From Thuidium tamariscinum (lineage: Eukaryota > Streptophyta > Bryopsida > Hypnales > Thuidiaceae): a stretch of DNA of 64,000 nt. The notes below the pieces were generated by a model. It did no database searches. It was given only the letters and a program-made list of their open reading frames with translations, and was not told the origin of the DNA. Location of the stretch: contig OX344758.2 of the NCBI GenBank assembly GCA_947034885.2, positions 7,628,501 through 7,692,500 on the forward strand, given 5' to 3'. A program made the translations under genes and the position numbers. Below are positions 11,971-25,034 of this stretch, in pieces; within the stretch, counting starts at the first letter, position 1, and each line of letters starts with the position of its first letter.

Positions 11971-12743
11971 GAGGTATAACTTGCAATTATCTTGCATCAT
12001 ACATCTCTTAAGTCTTATGGGCAACTCTATAATATTGTTGATTCAAATGACCAATCATTGCCTAGTTTAAATGGTCACATTAATGGATGGTACTAACAAT
12101 ACTTTGAATGGCAAAATGAAAAAAAGTAATATGAGTCTCCAACAACTATAGGATTTATGAATTTTTGATAAGAATATTTCAATCTTTAATGCTCAAGAAT
12201 GAATGGAATTAAGGTAGAGGTACTTAAAGTCAATCACTTAAGCAATTTTCAAACAAATCATGAATAGTATGAAGCAAGTGAAATTTTTGCCAAGTAGGAA
12301 GATACAAAATATAGGGATTGCAAATTTTTCTAAATTTTATTACTATGATTTTTGAAAGCCAAAAAGTTGTTCAGACTAATAGCTAATGTCTTGACTCTTC
12401 TAATTCCAATCATAGACTAGGTACTTTTTTGCTCACTATTTTGGGATATGTGTCATGATCTTATTGGGCCCAACCTTCAAATGGAAGAAAAAACACATTC
12501 CAAGAAATATGTTCTAGCCTTGGTTGGAAATAGCTTCAGTTTGTAGGTTGGGTATGGATCTCTAGTTGGAAATGGGTACCCCTACCTTAGACACTGAGTG
12601 TGACCTCAATGTTAATTTTGAATCTTGTATTGATGATGACTCACAAGATATTACATTATCCACATCCAATAAATTAGAAAAAAAAATTGAAAAAACTTGA
12701 TTTAGAGTTGGACAGCTTTTATTTAGTATTGCACATGGTTCAA
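11971..12743. other. AT-rich intergenic DNA, nothing firm
   Basis: No supportable gene. A short stretch near 12540-12650 translates without stops and looked faintly like decayed retroelement coding sequence, but I could not tie it to a family. Confidence 0.4.
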
Positions 12744-13130
12744 GATTCTAAAGCCTCAGCAAATATCAAATCATCTTATCTCTTCATGTACAACATTTAG
12801 TTTAGATTATGTATCATTAACAACCTAATATCAAATCATACAACTTCTATTGTGTACTGTATGTTATTAGATTCTGTAGTCGTAATAAATATCAGTTTGC
12901 ACAACTTCTTTCTTGTGTTAATGTAGATTAGATTTTGTAGCCCTGACAACCAATATCTAATCATACAACCTCTATCCTACACTACATATAAGATTAGATT
13001 TTGTGCCCTTGTCACATATCGAGTTGTACAACCTCATTCTTCTATTCCTTATAATTCAGATTCTATAGCCTTGGCTTATATTAATGACTACTTGAAACAA
13101 TATTGGATTGCTATTGATACTTCAGTTGAA
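12744..13130. repeat. Degenerate tandem array, unit about 61-72 bp, six units
   Basis: Units start at about 12744, 12805, 12870, 12931, 12997 and 13069, each with a GATTCTGTAGCC-like word followed by AATATC, ATCATACAACCTCTAT and a CTACA-type tail. Divergence between units is high. It ends about 300 bp before the leader of the BSL gene. It is not coding in any frame. Confidence 0.65.
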
Positions 13131-13403
13131 AAACTTGATGCTTTAAGTCTCTTTTTCTTGTTCAATCTTTGACATTTTTTTGGTTTATAATGACCTTGCT
13201 TCAATACATGTTCCTTACTAATAGCAATATGAATATATTTTCTCCCTCTAAAAATATTAATACTTCACCAATATCTATGATACTTACAATTTTCTTACTC
13301 CCAACAAGAAACCTCTCACTAGATTTAACTGTATGAAAACAATTTTGGAAGTCCATGGGCAAAAAGAAACCACTTAAAGGAATTTCCAAATAAAACTTCT
13401 TCA

Positions 13404-13827
13404 TTGCCTTTTCACCAACCTTTTCCTTTTCCTTTAAAGCCCATTTCTCTCCTAATGGCAAGCGCCCTCTGCTGCGTCGACTCTTCAGCGTTTGCTGTTG
13501 TTGGTATTGTTTGTGGACGTCTGTATTCTGTGGACCAAGACTCGAAGGGAAAGCCCGCAGTGCTTCCCATTGCGAGAAGGAGCGGGATGGCCACTTGTTG
13601 TGGTCAGCTGGTACAGATTAATCTTGTTGCCATCGCAGGTTCGTCCGTGAATTTGTGTGAGCCGATTTTTTGGCAAAAGTGACGGAGCGGGCGGGGTTAT
13701 AGTGAGGTTGTGAAGCGGAGCGCGCCGCAAAATGACGGAGCATCGGGATGAACGAGACGGGTGGCGGGGGTTCAGGAAAGCAGGAGGAGTACCCCGTGGA
13801 GACCGATGAGTGTCGTGAGTTAGGGTT
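13404..13827 (+). promoter_or_regulatory. 5' flank and leader of the BSL phosphatase gene
   Basis: Composition jumps from AT-rich to GC-rich near 13440, which marks the start of the gene island. The leader is GC-rich near the start codon. It contains two upstream ATGs (13732 and 13748), described separately. No TATA box is evident. Confidence 0.5.
13732..13809 (+). promoter_or_regulatory. Upstream ORF 1 of the BSL gene (25 codons)
   Basis: An ATG in context GCAAAATGA opens a 25-codon frame ending at TGA 13807-13809, 18 bp before the main ATG. It counts only if transcription starts upstream of 13732, which is likely from the GC-rich leader but not shown. Confidence 0.45.
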
Positions 13828-13897
13828 ATGGAGGTGGATGCGCCTGCAGGAATGGCTGGAGAACTGGCACCGTCTGAGAATGGAAAGGCAGGGGTAG
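13748..13897 (+). promoter_or_regulatory. Upstream ORF 2, overlapping the BSL start codon
   Basis: The ATG at 13748 opens a 49-codon frame ending at TAG 13895-13897, out of frame with and running across the main ATG at 13828. Ribosomes starting here would bypass the main start, so the arrangement could hold down translation. Whether it is in the mature mRNA is inference. Confidence 0.45.
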
Positions 13898-16800
13898 AGG
13901 CCGTGGGAGGGACAGGATCACCACCTGCGGTTGCTTCAGTGGAGCACGGGTCGCAGCAAGCTGTGCAGCAACAACATCAAGCGACCGGGCCACGGCCGGC
14001 TCCGGCGTACAAACTCGTCAACGCTGTAATTGAGAAGCGAGACGACGGACCCGGTTCACGGTGCGGTCATACACTGACGGCGGTGTCCGCTGTGAATGAA
14101 GAAGGCGCGCCGGGACATGTTGGCCCCAGGCTGATTCTCTTCGGTGGAGCGACAGCTTTGGAAGGGAGCAGTGCGGCAGCTGCCTCGCCTGGTGCCGGCA
14201 TTCGTATGTTTCTACCTTCGTCTAAAGAGGCCTGCAATTTGAGTGTGCCTGGAAGGCTGATCACGTGAGACGCCTGGAGAGTGGATTGGTTCCGTCGTTT
14301 TCGAACGTAATTCACGATAATAATTCTTGTGCTGAGTGTATAATCCTGATCCAGGTTTGGCGAAACCAAAATAATTTTATCAAATTGCTAATTCGTCAGC
14401 AAGCTGGTAGAGAGCGGAAAATTCTAAATCACCTTTCAGTCAAGGATGGCTTCAGGATCAGTTAGAGTTCTTTCCCTTTGATGATTTCAGGATTAGTCCG
14501 AGGGCTAATCAGCACGAATATCACATTTTGGATGAGTTTTTTCATTTGTGCAATAGTGAGCTTTTGTCCGTGAACTTAGCGAGCTCCACATGCGCTGTTT
14601 CTACAGGTTTGGCTGGTGCTACTGCAGACGTGCACAGCTTCGACGTACAGACGAATAAATGGTCAAGGTTCGTTCTTTACAACCTTGCAGTCGTAGTCAT
14701 GCTTTTGTCTTCAGGGACGTATGTTCTGGAGGGTCTCTTTTTCTGTCGCACCTTCTGTGTTCATGACGCGGCGATTTCGAGGGTGAAGTCTTATTGACTT
14801 GCAAGTTCGGGATCGATGCCCTTTTAGGTCATCTTTGAGTTGCCAAGTTTCCGATGTTGTGGAGGCGTGACGAAGATTTGTAGCTTCGAATGAGTGTTAG
14901 GATGCCCTTTCTTCCTTGTTTTTCTTTACACGTGAGGTATTTTGATTCGTGATTCCTTCCGCGTTTCGTATTTTTCTGTCTCTCTGTTTGGTTGAAGTCT
15001 GGTTTCTTATGGTCCTGTGGGACATTTTGTGTTGCAGGCTGACTCCTGTCGGGGATCCTCCTTCGCCTCGAGCTGCACATGCGGCCACTGCCGTCGGTAC
15101 CATGGTGGTGATTCAGGTGTGGTAAACTGAGAATTTCCATGTTGCACCAATATTCGGTCGTCGTCCTGGTTGTTTTCTGTTCTTTTGTTTGCTGTTTCCG
15201 TGCCTTAGAAGAGCTGACCAAGTTAGAGGATTCGCAGGGGGGTATAGGACCATCGGGTCTTTCGACGGACGATCTCCACGTGTTGGACCTGACTCAAGCG
15301 AAGCCGAGATGGCACAGGTTCGTGCTCCATGGTCGTTGCTAGTGCAGGAGTGTTGTGGGGAATATTTTTTATCAGGAGTGTTTTCGAGATGTTGTGTGCG
15401 AAATCATCCGAGCCCTATGTGTCGGGAGGTTGCGTACTTTCCTTGATACGAGAGCCGCTGAGTTACTTGTTTGGTCATTTTTATCGACACGTTGCGTTCA
15501 TTGCTTATCGCGTGAAAGGCCTGATTCCGGAGCAGGAATTTTGGCTTCTGGAGGATGCCAATGTCCTGTCCGTTTCTAATATTGAATGTATATTTGTCTG
15601 CCAGGGTGATTGTGCAAGGCCCTGGTCCTGGTCCTCGCTATGGGCACGTGATGTCCTTGGTTGGACAGCGGTTCCTTCTCTCGATCAGTGGAAACGATGG
15701 TGCGTCTGCCTCGCTTTCGTTGAGTTGACTTGAGTTGTGGGAGAAGTTGGCGAGTTTGTGTATTTAGTTTTTGACCGACTTTTTTTTTGTCCAGGCAAGC
15801 GTCCTCTTGCGGATGTGTGGGCTCTGGATACAGCGGCCAAGCCGTACGAGTGGAAGAAGCTGGAGCCCGAAGGCGATGGTCCCCCCCCGTGCATGTGAGT
15901 TGGCTGTGTACCCTGACCGTAGTAGGGTTCCCTTGTGTGCGTGAAGCAGTGAAGATTAGCATGCTGAAGTGCTTCTCTTTGTCGCTAGTGTGGAGACCAT
16001 GTGTAGGAGAATATCCGTGTGTCTGGGCGTGCGTGGTTGTTGCATTATGGTGAGACTTCACCTCATTATCGGTTTTCTACTGTGTGCTTTCGGTTCGAGG
16101 TTGTGTGCATTGAGGTATCCGTAGTCGCTCCCGCTCCCAGTGTGAGTTCTTTCTTTCCGTGTTGTGTTGCTCCGTTCGTCACGGCCTGGCCATGTGGTTT
16201 TGCAGGTATGCCACAGCGTGTGCTCGTTCGGACGGTCTCCTGCTTCTTTGTGGTGGAAGGGACGCCAATAGTGTGGTACGTTCATTAGCGGTGCTTTCGG
16301 TTCGTCATTTCACGAGTTTTGCTGTCACGGTTGTTTGGAATTCGCGAAGTATGAATCCTAATGAATGCACCATGAGCCCCGGTATTCTGAAGCCGTTTCC
16401 CTCCAACTGATTAAGTGCCTTTGCGAGTCCGAGTTTGATGAACGCTGTGGTCATTTTTATTTCGATTTCTGGCTTGGGCCTCCGTTTCTTGAGTAGTCAT
16501 TCATCCATCCTCCTGCGCTCGGGGTCGCGGAAGTAGAGACGCGACCCTCCTGTTGTGTATATTGGGACGGGGACCTTCTAGACTTCTTAGAGATTCGTCC
16601 GTGGTGTCAATTACGACTGTTTCTGATTTTCAGTACAGAACCGTGCTGTGCTAGCAAACTGGGATTTCATGCAAGGCAAGTACCGAACAAGGTGAATGTT
16701 ATTTTGAGTTGTTCGTCGGTGGGGTTTTCTGAACATGAGTAATTATTTGACCTTGCAGCCCCTTGATAGTGCGTACGGGCTTGCGAAGCATCGTGATGGG

Positions 16801-19800
16801 AGGTGGGAGTGGGCTGTAGCGCCGGGCATCTCTCCGTCTCCAAGATATCAGCACGCCGCGGTAAGGGTTTTTTATTGTTGACTTCCTGTCCTGTGACGTT
16901 CATTCACGCCACTCCAGTTGTAAGAAGGTCGCCAGGGTCGGTTCCGTGTCGTCCAACTTCGTGTTCCCTCTTTCTGAACAGAACACCGTTCCTGAAATTT
17001 CCAAGTGCAGGTTTTTGTGAACGCCAGGTTACAGGTTTCCGGCGGCGCTCTTGGTGGTGGTCGAATGGTTGAGGACTCTTCTAGTGTGGCAGGTTTGCAT
17101 GGAGTCCCTTGAGCTTCCGTCCAGTGTTGTCGTGTTTCGAGAGCATGGTTGTTTCGGAGAAGATTTTTTCCTAGTCATCAGGGTTGTCGCCTTCGGTGGG
17201 GGCGACTCTCCTCCCCGTGGTCTCGTGAAGATCTCTGCCGCACCTGTCGAGACTCCGACCTTGAAAGCATCCGACCCCTGAGCAGATATAGTTGCTATGC
17301 TGCATGTTTTCTTGAGAGTTGAGTCGTTTGCGGTCCTTTGATTGCAGTGTTTGATATCTCGGTCGCGTTCCTTGTGCGTACAGTTTTGGACACAGCCGCC
17401 GGAGTGTGGTGTGATAGAAGAGGTGTTGTTACGAGCCCTCGAGTGGGAAGATATAGTAATGACGCAGCTGGTGGGGACGCCATAAACGAACTCACCCGAC
17501 GCTGTCGACACGCGGCTGCCTCTGTGGGCGATCTCGTTTTCATGTACGGCGGTCTCAGGGGAGGTGAGTCCAGTCTTGTATCGTTTCGTCTCTGTTTTCT
17601 GTCTTCTTGAGGCTGGGTTCGTGTGATCTTTCGAGTCGGTTCTCATTTCGAAGTCGGTTCCCATGCACATGTTTGCCGTTGGGATTCGCCTCCTTGAGGA
17701 ACTTCTGTTTGAGCGATTTCTACCGTAGTTACAAATAGTTATTAAAATGAGCGAAGTGGACGGCACTTGGTTTGCGCCATTATGTGTCAATTTGTCGCAG
17801 TTCCCGTCCCAGTGTTTTTTCTTTTGGAATTTGTGTGAGCTCGTTCTCTCCTGGAGATTCCTCCATGCGAAGAATAGACTCGAATCCGAGTGTCTTACGG
17901 GAATTTGTTGCCTGTGATCGTCCAGGAGTGTTGCTGGATGATTTATTGGTAGCAGAAGATCTGGCAGCAGCCGAAACGACGTCTGCAGCTTTGCATGCCG
18001 CTGCGGCTTCGACTCACTCTCTCCCTTCCCATGGCAGCAAGCCTATGGAGGTGCGGAAGGCCCCGCATCCTGATTCGGCCGGAGCGGATGGAGCTTCTGT
18101 TTTGATGGCCCATCCAGTGGCTGCCCCTGTGAATGGTGATACGACGATGGATATCAGCACCGAGAACGCTCTGGCCCATGGCCACAGGTACGACGCGGCC
18201 TGGAGTTGTTGTTGGCTGCTGTGGACTTCCCCGACGTTGGTTCTGGTCTTGATTTTGGAATTCGATTGGTGATGGAAATAATTTGATTCATTCCCGTTTC
18301 GGGTCCAGGTTTCCGTTTTCGATGTCCAGTCATCTTTACCCTTGTCTTTGTTTTGTACGGAGAGAATGTACCCTTGGACCAGTAAATGTCCGTTGCATTG
18401 TTTTTCTCCGTCATATTTGTTTGAGCGTTTTGGGTCTGCTGTGTCTCTGTCGTTTGCTTGGATATTTCTAGGTTTTGGAGTTTTAGACTTGTTTCTGCTG
18501 CCGTTCTTTCAGAATGGAAAGAGGAGGGGTGGAGTCCCTCGTGGAAGCATCAGCGGCTGAAGCCGAAGCGATTAGTGCAGCGTTGGCTGCTGCTGAAGCG
18601 AAATCGCGCGAACAGAATGGGCAAATGGATGGCCATTCTCCGGATAGGGATCGTGGAGCGGATGCCACCGGCAGTGGGAAACCCCCTTCTTCGCCGTCTT
18701 CCGCAGCTCTGATGAGCTTAAATAGACAATCCATGGCGACCCCGCCAGTTCACACCCCTCCCACCGGTGTGAGACTGCATCATCGAGCGGTACGAGTGCT
18801 CGCCGTTGGGTTGGGAGTGTTGGTTTTTTCTGCATCTTTTTTCTCTTGCTTTTCATGATCAGTTGAGGAACCTTTGAGCAGTCGGTTTAGGATTTAGGGT
18901 TTGGATGAGGGTTCGTTTATTTTCTTGGGTTCGGGGTTTCGTTTGTTCCTCTCTGTGACCGTAACAGGTCGGCCATCTCACTGGCGGCATCAGCTGGCGG
19001 TGTGTTTCCAGTGTGAAGCAGTGGAAACAATCGAGCACTTCAATCGTGCTCCTGACGGATTAGCTAAGGCTTTCGATTGTGCTTGCATGGTCGCGCAGGT
19101 CGTTGTGGCAGCGGAGTCTGGAGGTGCTCTGGGCGGCCTAGTTCGTCAACTTTCTATCGACCAGTTTGAGAACGAGGGACGGCGCGTGAGTTATGGAACT
19201 CCTGATAATGCGACCTATGCAAGACGTCTCTTAGATCGTCAGATGTCCATAAGTGGCGTGCAGAAGAAGGTATTTCGCGTTTTCTGTCGGTTTCGTTTCT
19301 TTGGAGTTTGGGTACAGTGGAATGTCTGGTGGGATGTAGACTATGACTGAGTGTGTTTGTTTTCTCTCCTGAGAGGTCGAGTGGTTTCTTGTTTCTTCGG
19401 ACTTGGAGTGCTAGGAAACGCTCTCCGTTGCTGTGATCGTTTTTCCTATTTGGAGTGCACGGAGGTCTTCAAGGTCGTTTCCAATGTTGATCGCTCTGAG
19501 GTTTGTTGTGAGTTTAATGAATTTTGCAGTTGACTGGATCTGTGGTGTTTTTGTGCAGGTGCTATCTTACTTGCTCAAACCGCGTGGTTGGAAGCCGCCA
19601 ACGAAACGTCAGTTTTTCTTGGATTGCAATGAAATCTCCGAGCTTTGCAATTCCGCGGAAAGACTGTTTGCCCAAGAACCGAGCGTTTTACAGATCCGAG
19701 CCCCTGTGAAGATCTTTGGCGATCTTCATGGTCAGTTTGGCGATCTGATGCGGTTGTTCGACGAATACGGCTCCCCATCCACAGCTGGAGACATCACGTA

Positions 19801-21819
19801 TGTGTTTCCGGTCTCGGACTTCGCAACATTGTTGTGTAGGTGGAAGTGTGTCGTCGTATTTGGTTTTTGACATGGTGCAGTTCTTATTGGTACGTTTTCG
19901 CGTTGAATCCGAGCCTGAAGTTTTTTCGGACAGGTACATTGACTATCTTTTCTTGGGCGACTACGTGGATCGAGGACAGCACAGTTTGGAAACCATCACT
20001 CTGCTCCTGGCTCTGAAGGTGAGTTGTCATCCGCGGATTCTGATCTGTTTTCTGTTCCGACATCCATTTGGGAGGGAAATCGGGTTGGATGCGTCAGTGT
20101 TACTACTCATGAAGTTCAAGCCCTTTCGATGTTTCTGTGTCGCCTTTGGATTATGAATGGTTTGCCATGCAATCCGCTCATGAATAGTGCGTCCTGAGTA
20201 ATGTGCTTTGCAAGTCTACCGTCGGAATTTTGAAAGGATCCTATCACGATTTGTGGTTTATTTCTGACCGCATGATTCTTTTTTGCCAGATCGAGTATCC
20301 TACCAACGTGCACCTAATCCGCGGCAATCATGAAGCTGCCGATATCAATGCGCTGTTTGGTTTCCGTATCGAGTGCATCGAGCGCATGGTATGTTTCATC
20401 TCTCTGAAGTTTTGGTTGTCCTTCCGACTGATGGTATGCTTTGTTTCGAGTGCTCGGTCGGTCGCGTTGTCGGTTGTTTTTGTGACCGTTTCTCTTTGTG
20501 CAGGGCGAGCGTGACGGCATTTGGGCGTGGCAACGGATCAACCAGCTGTTCAACTGGTTGCCCCTTGCAGCTTTGATCGAGAAGAAGATCATTTGTATGC
20601 ACGGTGGGATTGGTCGGTCCATCAACCACGTCCGTCAGATCGAGGACCTTCAGCGGCCCATTACTATGGAGGCTGGTTCTGTTGTGCTGATGGACCTCCT
20701 TTGGTAGGGTGTGCATTTTTTGCTTGTGCGAGTTGAGCGTTTGTCTGCCTTGTTCTTTTAGTTCTGGCATGAGTGCTGTTTGTCGTGGTTGCTTTTCCGG
20801 CCATCTCTGGTTTGTTTTGACGGCGTGTCGTTTGTTTTCTTGTGCAGGTCTGACCCGACTGAGAATGATAGTGTTGAAGGTCTTCGTCCGAATGCACGAG
20901 GTCCCGGTTTGGTGACGTTCGGGGTGCGTTTTTCCTTTCGTTTGTCGTGCATTTTGTCGTGCATCATTGGTATCATTGGATGTCGTAATGTTTTGTGTTC
21001 TGTGAAGTGTTTTGTCGGTGTCCAACCGTGTTTGTGTTTTCTCTTGGTTTTCAGCCGGACCGTGTGATGGAGTTCTGCAAGAACAATGATCTCCAGCTGA
21101 TCGTGCGAGCGCATGAATGTGTGATGGACGGTTTCGAGCGTTTCGCCCAAGGCCACTTGATTACGCTTTTCTCTGCCACGAACTACTGCGGTGAGTGGAC
21201 CTGGGGTCTACTATGTTAGCGATGGGTAGTCGAGCGTGCACTCTTCGTTGTCCGCGTTCGTGTTTATTTTTTCGTGTGGAATTGTAGCGTCTGAACGATT
21301 GACGAAGTGGTTGTTGATTTTTCAGGCACGGCAAACAATGCAGGAGCGATTTTGGTTCTTGGTCGGGACCTGGTGGTGGTTCCTAAGCTGATCCATCCCC
21401 TCCCACCTGCCATCAGCTCTCCGGAGTCCTCCCCGGAGCATCACGTCGACGACACTTGGATGCAGGTGCCCTTTTTGCATTTTTGTATTTTTTTGTCGTA
21501 TTTTGTTTTGGTTTGAGTTTTAAGTACGGCGCCATGACGTTTTTTGTGGCAGTTCTTTGGTGGATGTGTCCGTTGGTGTCGATGTCTTCAATTTTGATAA
21601 GGAACCTGGGTGCCGCGTTTCTTTTCTCAGTCACGCAGTCCCATGTGTGCAGAATTCCTGATTATTGCAGTATAACTGTCTGTAGGTCTTTTTAGTTCTG
21701 ACCCTGTAATGTGTTCATTTTTTGGGTTCTTTCAGGAGTTAAATGAGCATAGACCTCCTACGCCAACAAGAGGACGTCCACAACCAGCACCGGACCGTGG
21801 CTCCTTTGCCTGGATTTGA
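13828..21819 (+). CDS. BSL: BSL-type kelch-repeat Ser/Thr phosphatase (PPKL), 21 exons
   Basis: PPKL enzymes join a kelch propeller to a PPP phosphatase. In Arabidopsis, BSU1/BSL proteins act in brassinosteroid signalling by dephosphorylating BIN2, and BSLs act in stomatal-lineage polarity. Exons: 13828-14203, 14607-14667, 15038-15116, 15238-15317, 15605-15699, 15795-15894, 16206-16275, 16759-16860, 17011-17092, 17384-17563, 17926-18187, 18513-18789, 19099-19269, 19559-19797, 19934-20018, 20290-20388, 20504-20703, 20848-20923, 21055-21190, 21326-21465, 21736-21819. The sum is 2994 nt, 997 residues, matching the BSL2/3 length. The N-terminus is Ala/Gly-rich and low-complexity to about residue 58. 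Kelch repeats run to about 420 ([36 protein letters not shown]). The linker has an Ala-rich stretch ([19 protein letters not shown]) and [19 protein letters not shown]. The phosphatase domain from about 645 has all metal-site motifs: GDLHG 699-703, GDYVDRG 733-739, GNHE 765-768, plus SATNYC. The C-terminus ends RGSFAWI. It looks intact. An alternative acceptor upstream of exon 13 could add about 31 residues in frame (see rejected items). Confidence 0.95.
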
Positions 21820-22420
21820 TAGTTAGCTATCTCAAGAAGCTACACTATCTGCACATCTATTTTGTGCCAATGGCAAGTACTTTTTCTATTAGGGTGTTGT
21901 ATAGTATGTTTGTGAACCTTTCGGACTGTGCCCCACATTTGCGGATTTTTTTGCAATGTCGCTGATTTGTGAGCACAGTCGATTGAGTTAGGTAGTTGTA
22001 TTTATGTAGGGTGACTTGTAAATTGAGATTGATGGGTACATGTACGGCGCTTGGAAGTTGGAACTGTTGTCCTCCAACATGTGGCACCTCGTGGGACCGG
22101 GAAATGGAGGAATATCATTGTAATTTTTTTGAAGCGGCAGCGCTTCGTCGGCTGGATTTTGTAGAGAAACTTGAGAAGGACCAGCGCTATTCGGACTTGT
22201 TGTGGGACTCACTTTGTCAAGGATAATTGCTTCACCATCCGGATGGACCAAGCCATTTGATATTCCAGCGCCAACCGCGAGTGAGATTATTGAATCTTTA
22301 CGACAAATGTGGTGATCGTTAATACCGTTGGGCACAATTTTGAGTTTCAATGATATTTTTTGGCATGTGGGTCGACGGTCTCGTAGCATAGTAGAAGTCT
22401 CGGGTTTAGTTTTTTGTTTT
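21820..22420 (+). other. 3' UTR and flank of the BSL gene
   Basis: This non-coding stretch of intermediate GC extends to about 22420, where AT-rich intergenic DNA resumes. An open frame at 21996-22226 shows no family resemblance and is taken as UTR. Confidence 0.5.
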
Positions 22421-23348
22421 GCATGACAAAGATTGTAATTGATGGTGCTTCACTGGGGACAAATATGAGGAACTAACTTACAATGTTCATACTTTTGTCC
22501 CATATTGCATTCGTTGGCAAGTCATCCTCCATTCGTGTATATTTGGTGAGCATGTTCCTCAAGGAATTATCCATGTGAATGTGATGAGTAAACATCTGTA
22601 GTGCAGTGCAATTCATGGAGAGGTGATATCATTTGTCTTGGCAATTCTAAAAATGCTTTAAGTGATTCCAAAATTATTGGAAAAATAGAAAAATATAGTA
22701 GAATAGTTCATGTAGGGATAGGGTTAGTGCAAATAAGAAAATTTATTTTGGAACTGGTAATGAAGTAGAAGAATTTTTCTTTTTAAATAAAAAAAATCTA
22801 AAACAATTTAGACGGTGAATTTTTCTTCCGGTGGTTATAATAATTGTATATCAGTCAAATTAGTGCTATATGAAAATTGATAGTCTTGAAAATATTAAGC
22901 CCTAAATTAAATTATTATTCAAGTATAATTGTTTGGAAACCAAGCAATTGAAAATTTAGGTGGGTTATTTTGAAGCCAATTTTGGATGGGTCTTTTTTAT
23001 CCATCTAAACATGTTCTTTCTTTACAAGAATACATTTTTTTCCTTGCAATTTAGGTGCTTGAATAAATTATTATAGATAAAAATAACTTGTGGTGGAAAG
23101 GTTGGAACTATATGCTACCATTCTTCTTTTGAAATTTGAAGACTTTCTTATTGTGGCAAGTATGTAACTATTACATTAAGAAAGTATGCAATGGCAAAAA
23201 ATACCCAACATGTATAAATGTCTTACTTCAAAATAAGTTATTGTATGTTGATTCTATCAATCTACACAAAAAAAACTTAAAAACTATATGTCTTTTAGGT
23301 TTAGAAATACAATTTTGCAATTTGCACCATCAAATTTGTTAAAATATA
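22421..23348. other. AT-rich intergenic DNA, nothing recognised
   Basis: No gene, RNA gene or clear repeat is visible. Many stops occur in all frames. Confidence 0.6.
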
Positions 23349-23512
23349 CACTAAGAGAAATTTGCGTTTGCCTCAACAAAATCTACTTGATGTATTTGTT
23401 GAGGTAAATGCAAAATCTGCTTATTTTTGCATTTTTCAATGTAGTTTTTGCATTTGCCTCAGCAAACATATCAAGTAGATTTTGTTGAAGCAAACACAAA
23501 TTTCTTCTAGTG
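23349..23512. mobile_element. CACTA-type MITE (164 bp) with 3-bp duplication
   Basis: The ends are CACTAAGAGAAATTTG and the complement of CACTAGAAGAAATTTG. The whole element folds, with arms sharing TTTGC(C/T)TCAACAAAATCTAC. ATA flanks both sides (23346-23348 and 23513-23515), the 3-bp duplication expected of CACTA elements. It has no coding capacity. Confidence 0.82.
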
Positions 23513-25034
23513 ATAGACTATAGTCTCAAAATGTAGTAGTTTAGTTCATATTTAAAAGGTTGATTTTAAATTTTCTTCTCAAAGCATTAGGAAATGATAA
23601 TTTTTGAAGACAATATCGCAAAGTAGGGTCTCCTATCTAATCTAATTTACATAAATCGACATTGGGGATTATCCCAACTATAAAAATTAAAGAATGTATG
23701 AAATTTGATATTGAACTTGATTTCAATATTAGTTCTGAGATATATAATCTACGTACAAAAGTTTGGTAGTATGCAATGGAGAAATTGCGTATGAATGTGA
23801 ACAATCTCTACTTCATATTGGATGTAATATAGTTTGTGCAATCTAAACAAAGATAATGTTATACTTAAAAGCAATATTGTAATGATACTAGTACTTTGGT
23901 TAGTATACTTGCTATGATTGAGAGGAATATTTCAATTTTTCATTATCTATTAGTTCCTTGCATTTTATTATCTATAGTTCATCCTTCATAATAGTCCATT
24001 AATAATTATCTATAATGACAAAACTTGAATACAAGTTATTTATTTACAAGTGATGTGAGTAAACCCTCTACCTCAATAAACTAAGTTATTTTTAAACTCA
24101 TGAAATCCAGTTACATTTTTACTACTCACAACACATACTCTGTATCTAAGTATGATTATATAATGTTATGGTAATGTTTGGATGTACTTACTAAAATTTG
24201 AATTTTTTGGCCAACAATATTTACAAAATATTAAATGGAAAAGTCCAAATCTATACATCTTGCATTGTACAATACAATGAATAGATTGTAATAAAGTAGA
24301 ATAGTCTCTTAAAGTTAAAAGACCATCACATACTGATCCTATTACAAAGGATTTTCAATAAATGAGATTTGGACCAAAATTAAATTTTTAGGTGACACTA
24401 ATGGAATAAATGGTGGCCTTATCAAGAACTTCAAGCTTTTCAATGTAAATTCATTATAGGAAGTGACTTTTTAGGCTTCCTCATTAGGAAATATTGTGAA
24501 TACTTTAGGTGATATAATGACCATTATGGTCTTATGGGTACACTTTTTGTTGATTTATGAATAGTTTAAAGACTCTCATAGGTAGTAGAGTCCAAAACTT
24601 GATAACAAATTTATATTTTGCTCAAAAAATATAATTTCAATTGCCCTCATTGTTTCTCACACTTGTCTTTATGAAGAAAATTGAAAAAAGAATTTAACAA
24701 AGGTATAAGGGCAAACTTCTAATTGTAACCATGATGACTTGACCTACTTTAGTTGTAGTTATATTCAACAAGTCTAAATGAGCAAGATCAAGTAAGGACA
24801 TTTTTATTAGTTGAGTATAATTACAACCACCATATAGCAACCCTTCCAATGTATAATTAGGTTCTATATAATCTTACAAACTAATTAATGTGCCATTCAA
24901 ATAATTTTGCATAATATAGAATACAATTGCTACTTTTTGTTGCATAATTAATTATCATTCAATTCTTATGCAATCCTAATCAAATGCACCAAATTTGAAT
25001 TTCATAAGACCAAAATTCCAATTTTGGTTTATTG
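23513..25034. other. AT-rich intergenic DNA, nothing recognised
   Basis: No feature that I can support in this stretch. Confidence 0.55.

Noticed and set aside
12540..12660. Possible copia-type coding remnant
   Set aside because: Only about 40 codons stay open and no diagnostic motif could be seen.
17029..17790. A 253-codon antisense frame, and similar ones at 15576-16061 and 20396-21025
   Set aside because: They overlap BSL exons and introns with conserved sense-strand protein; the low A content of the sense strand leaves few antisense stops.
18968..19098. Possible extra or extended BSL exon before exon 13
   Set aside because: The frame is open from an acceptor at about 19010 into exon 13 and would add about 31 residues, but joining 18789 to 19099 gives the conserved HHRAVVVAAE run. 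I keep the extension only as an alternative acceptor to test with cDNA.
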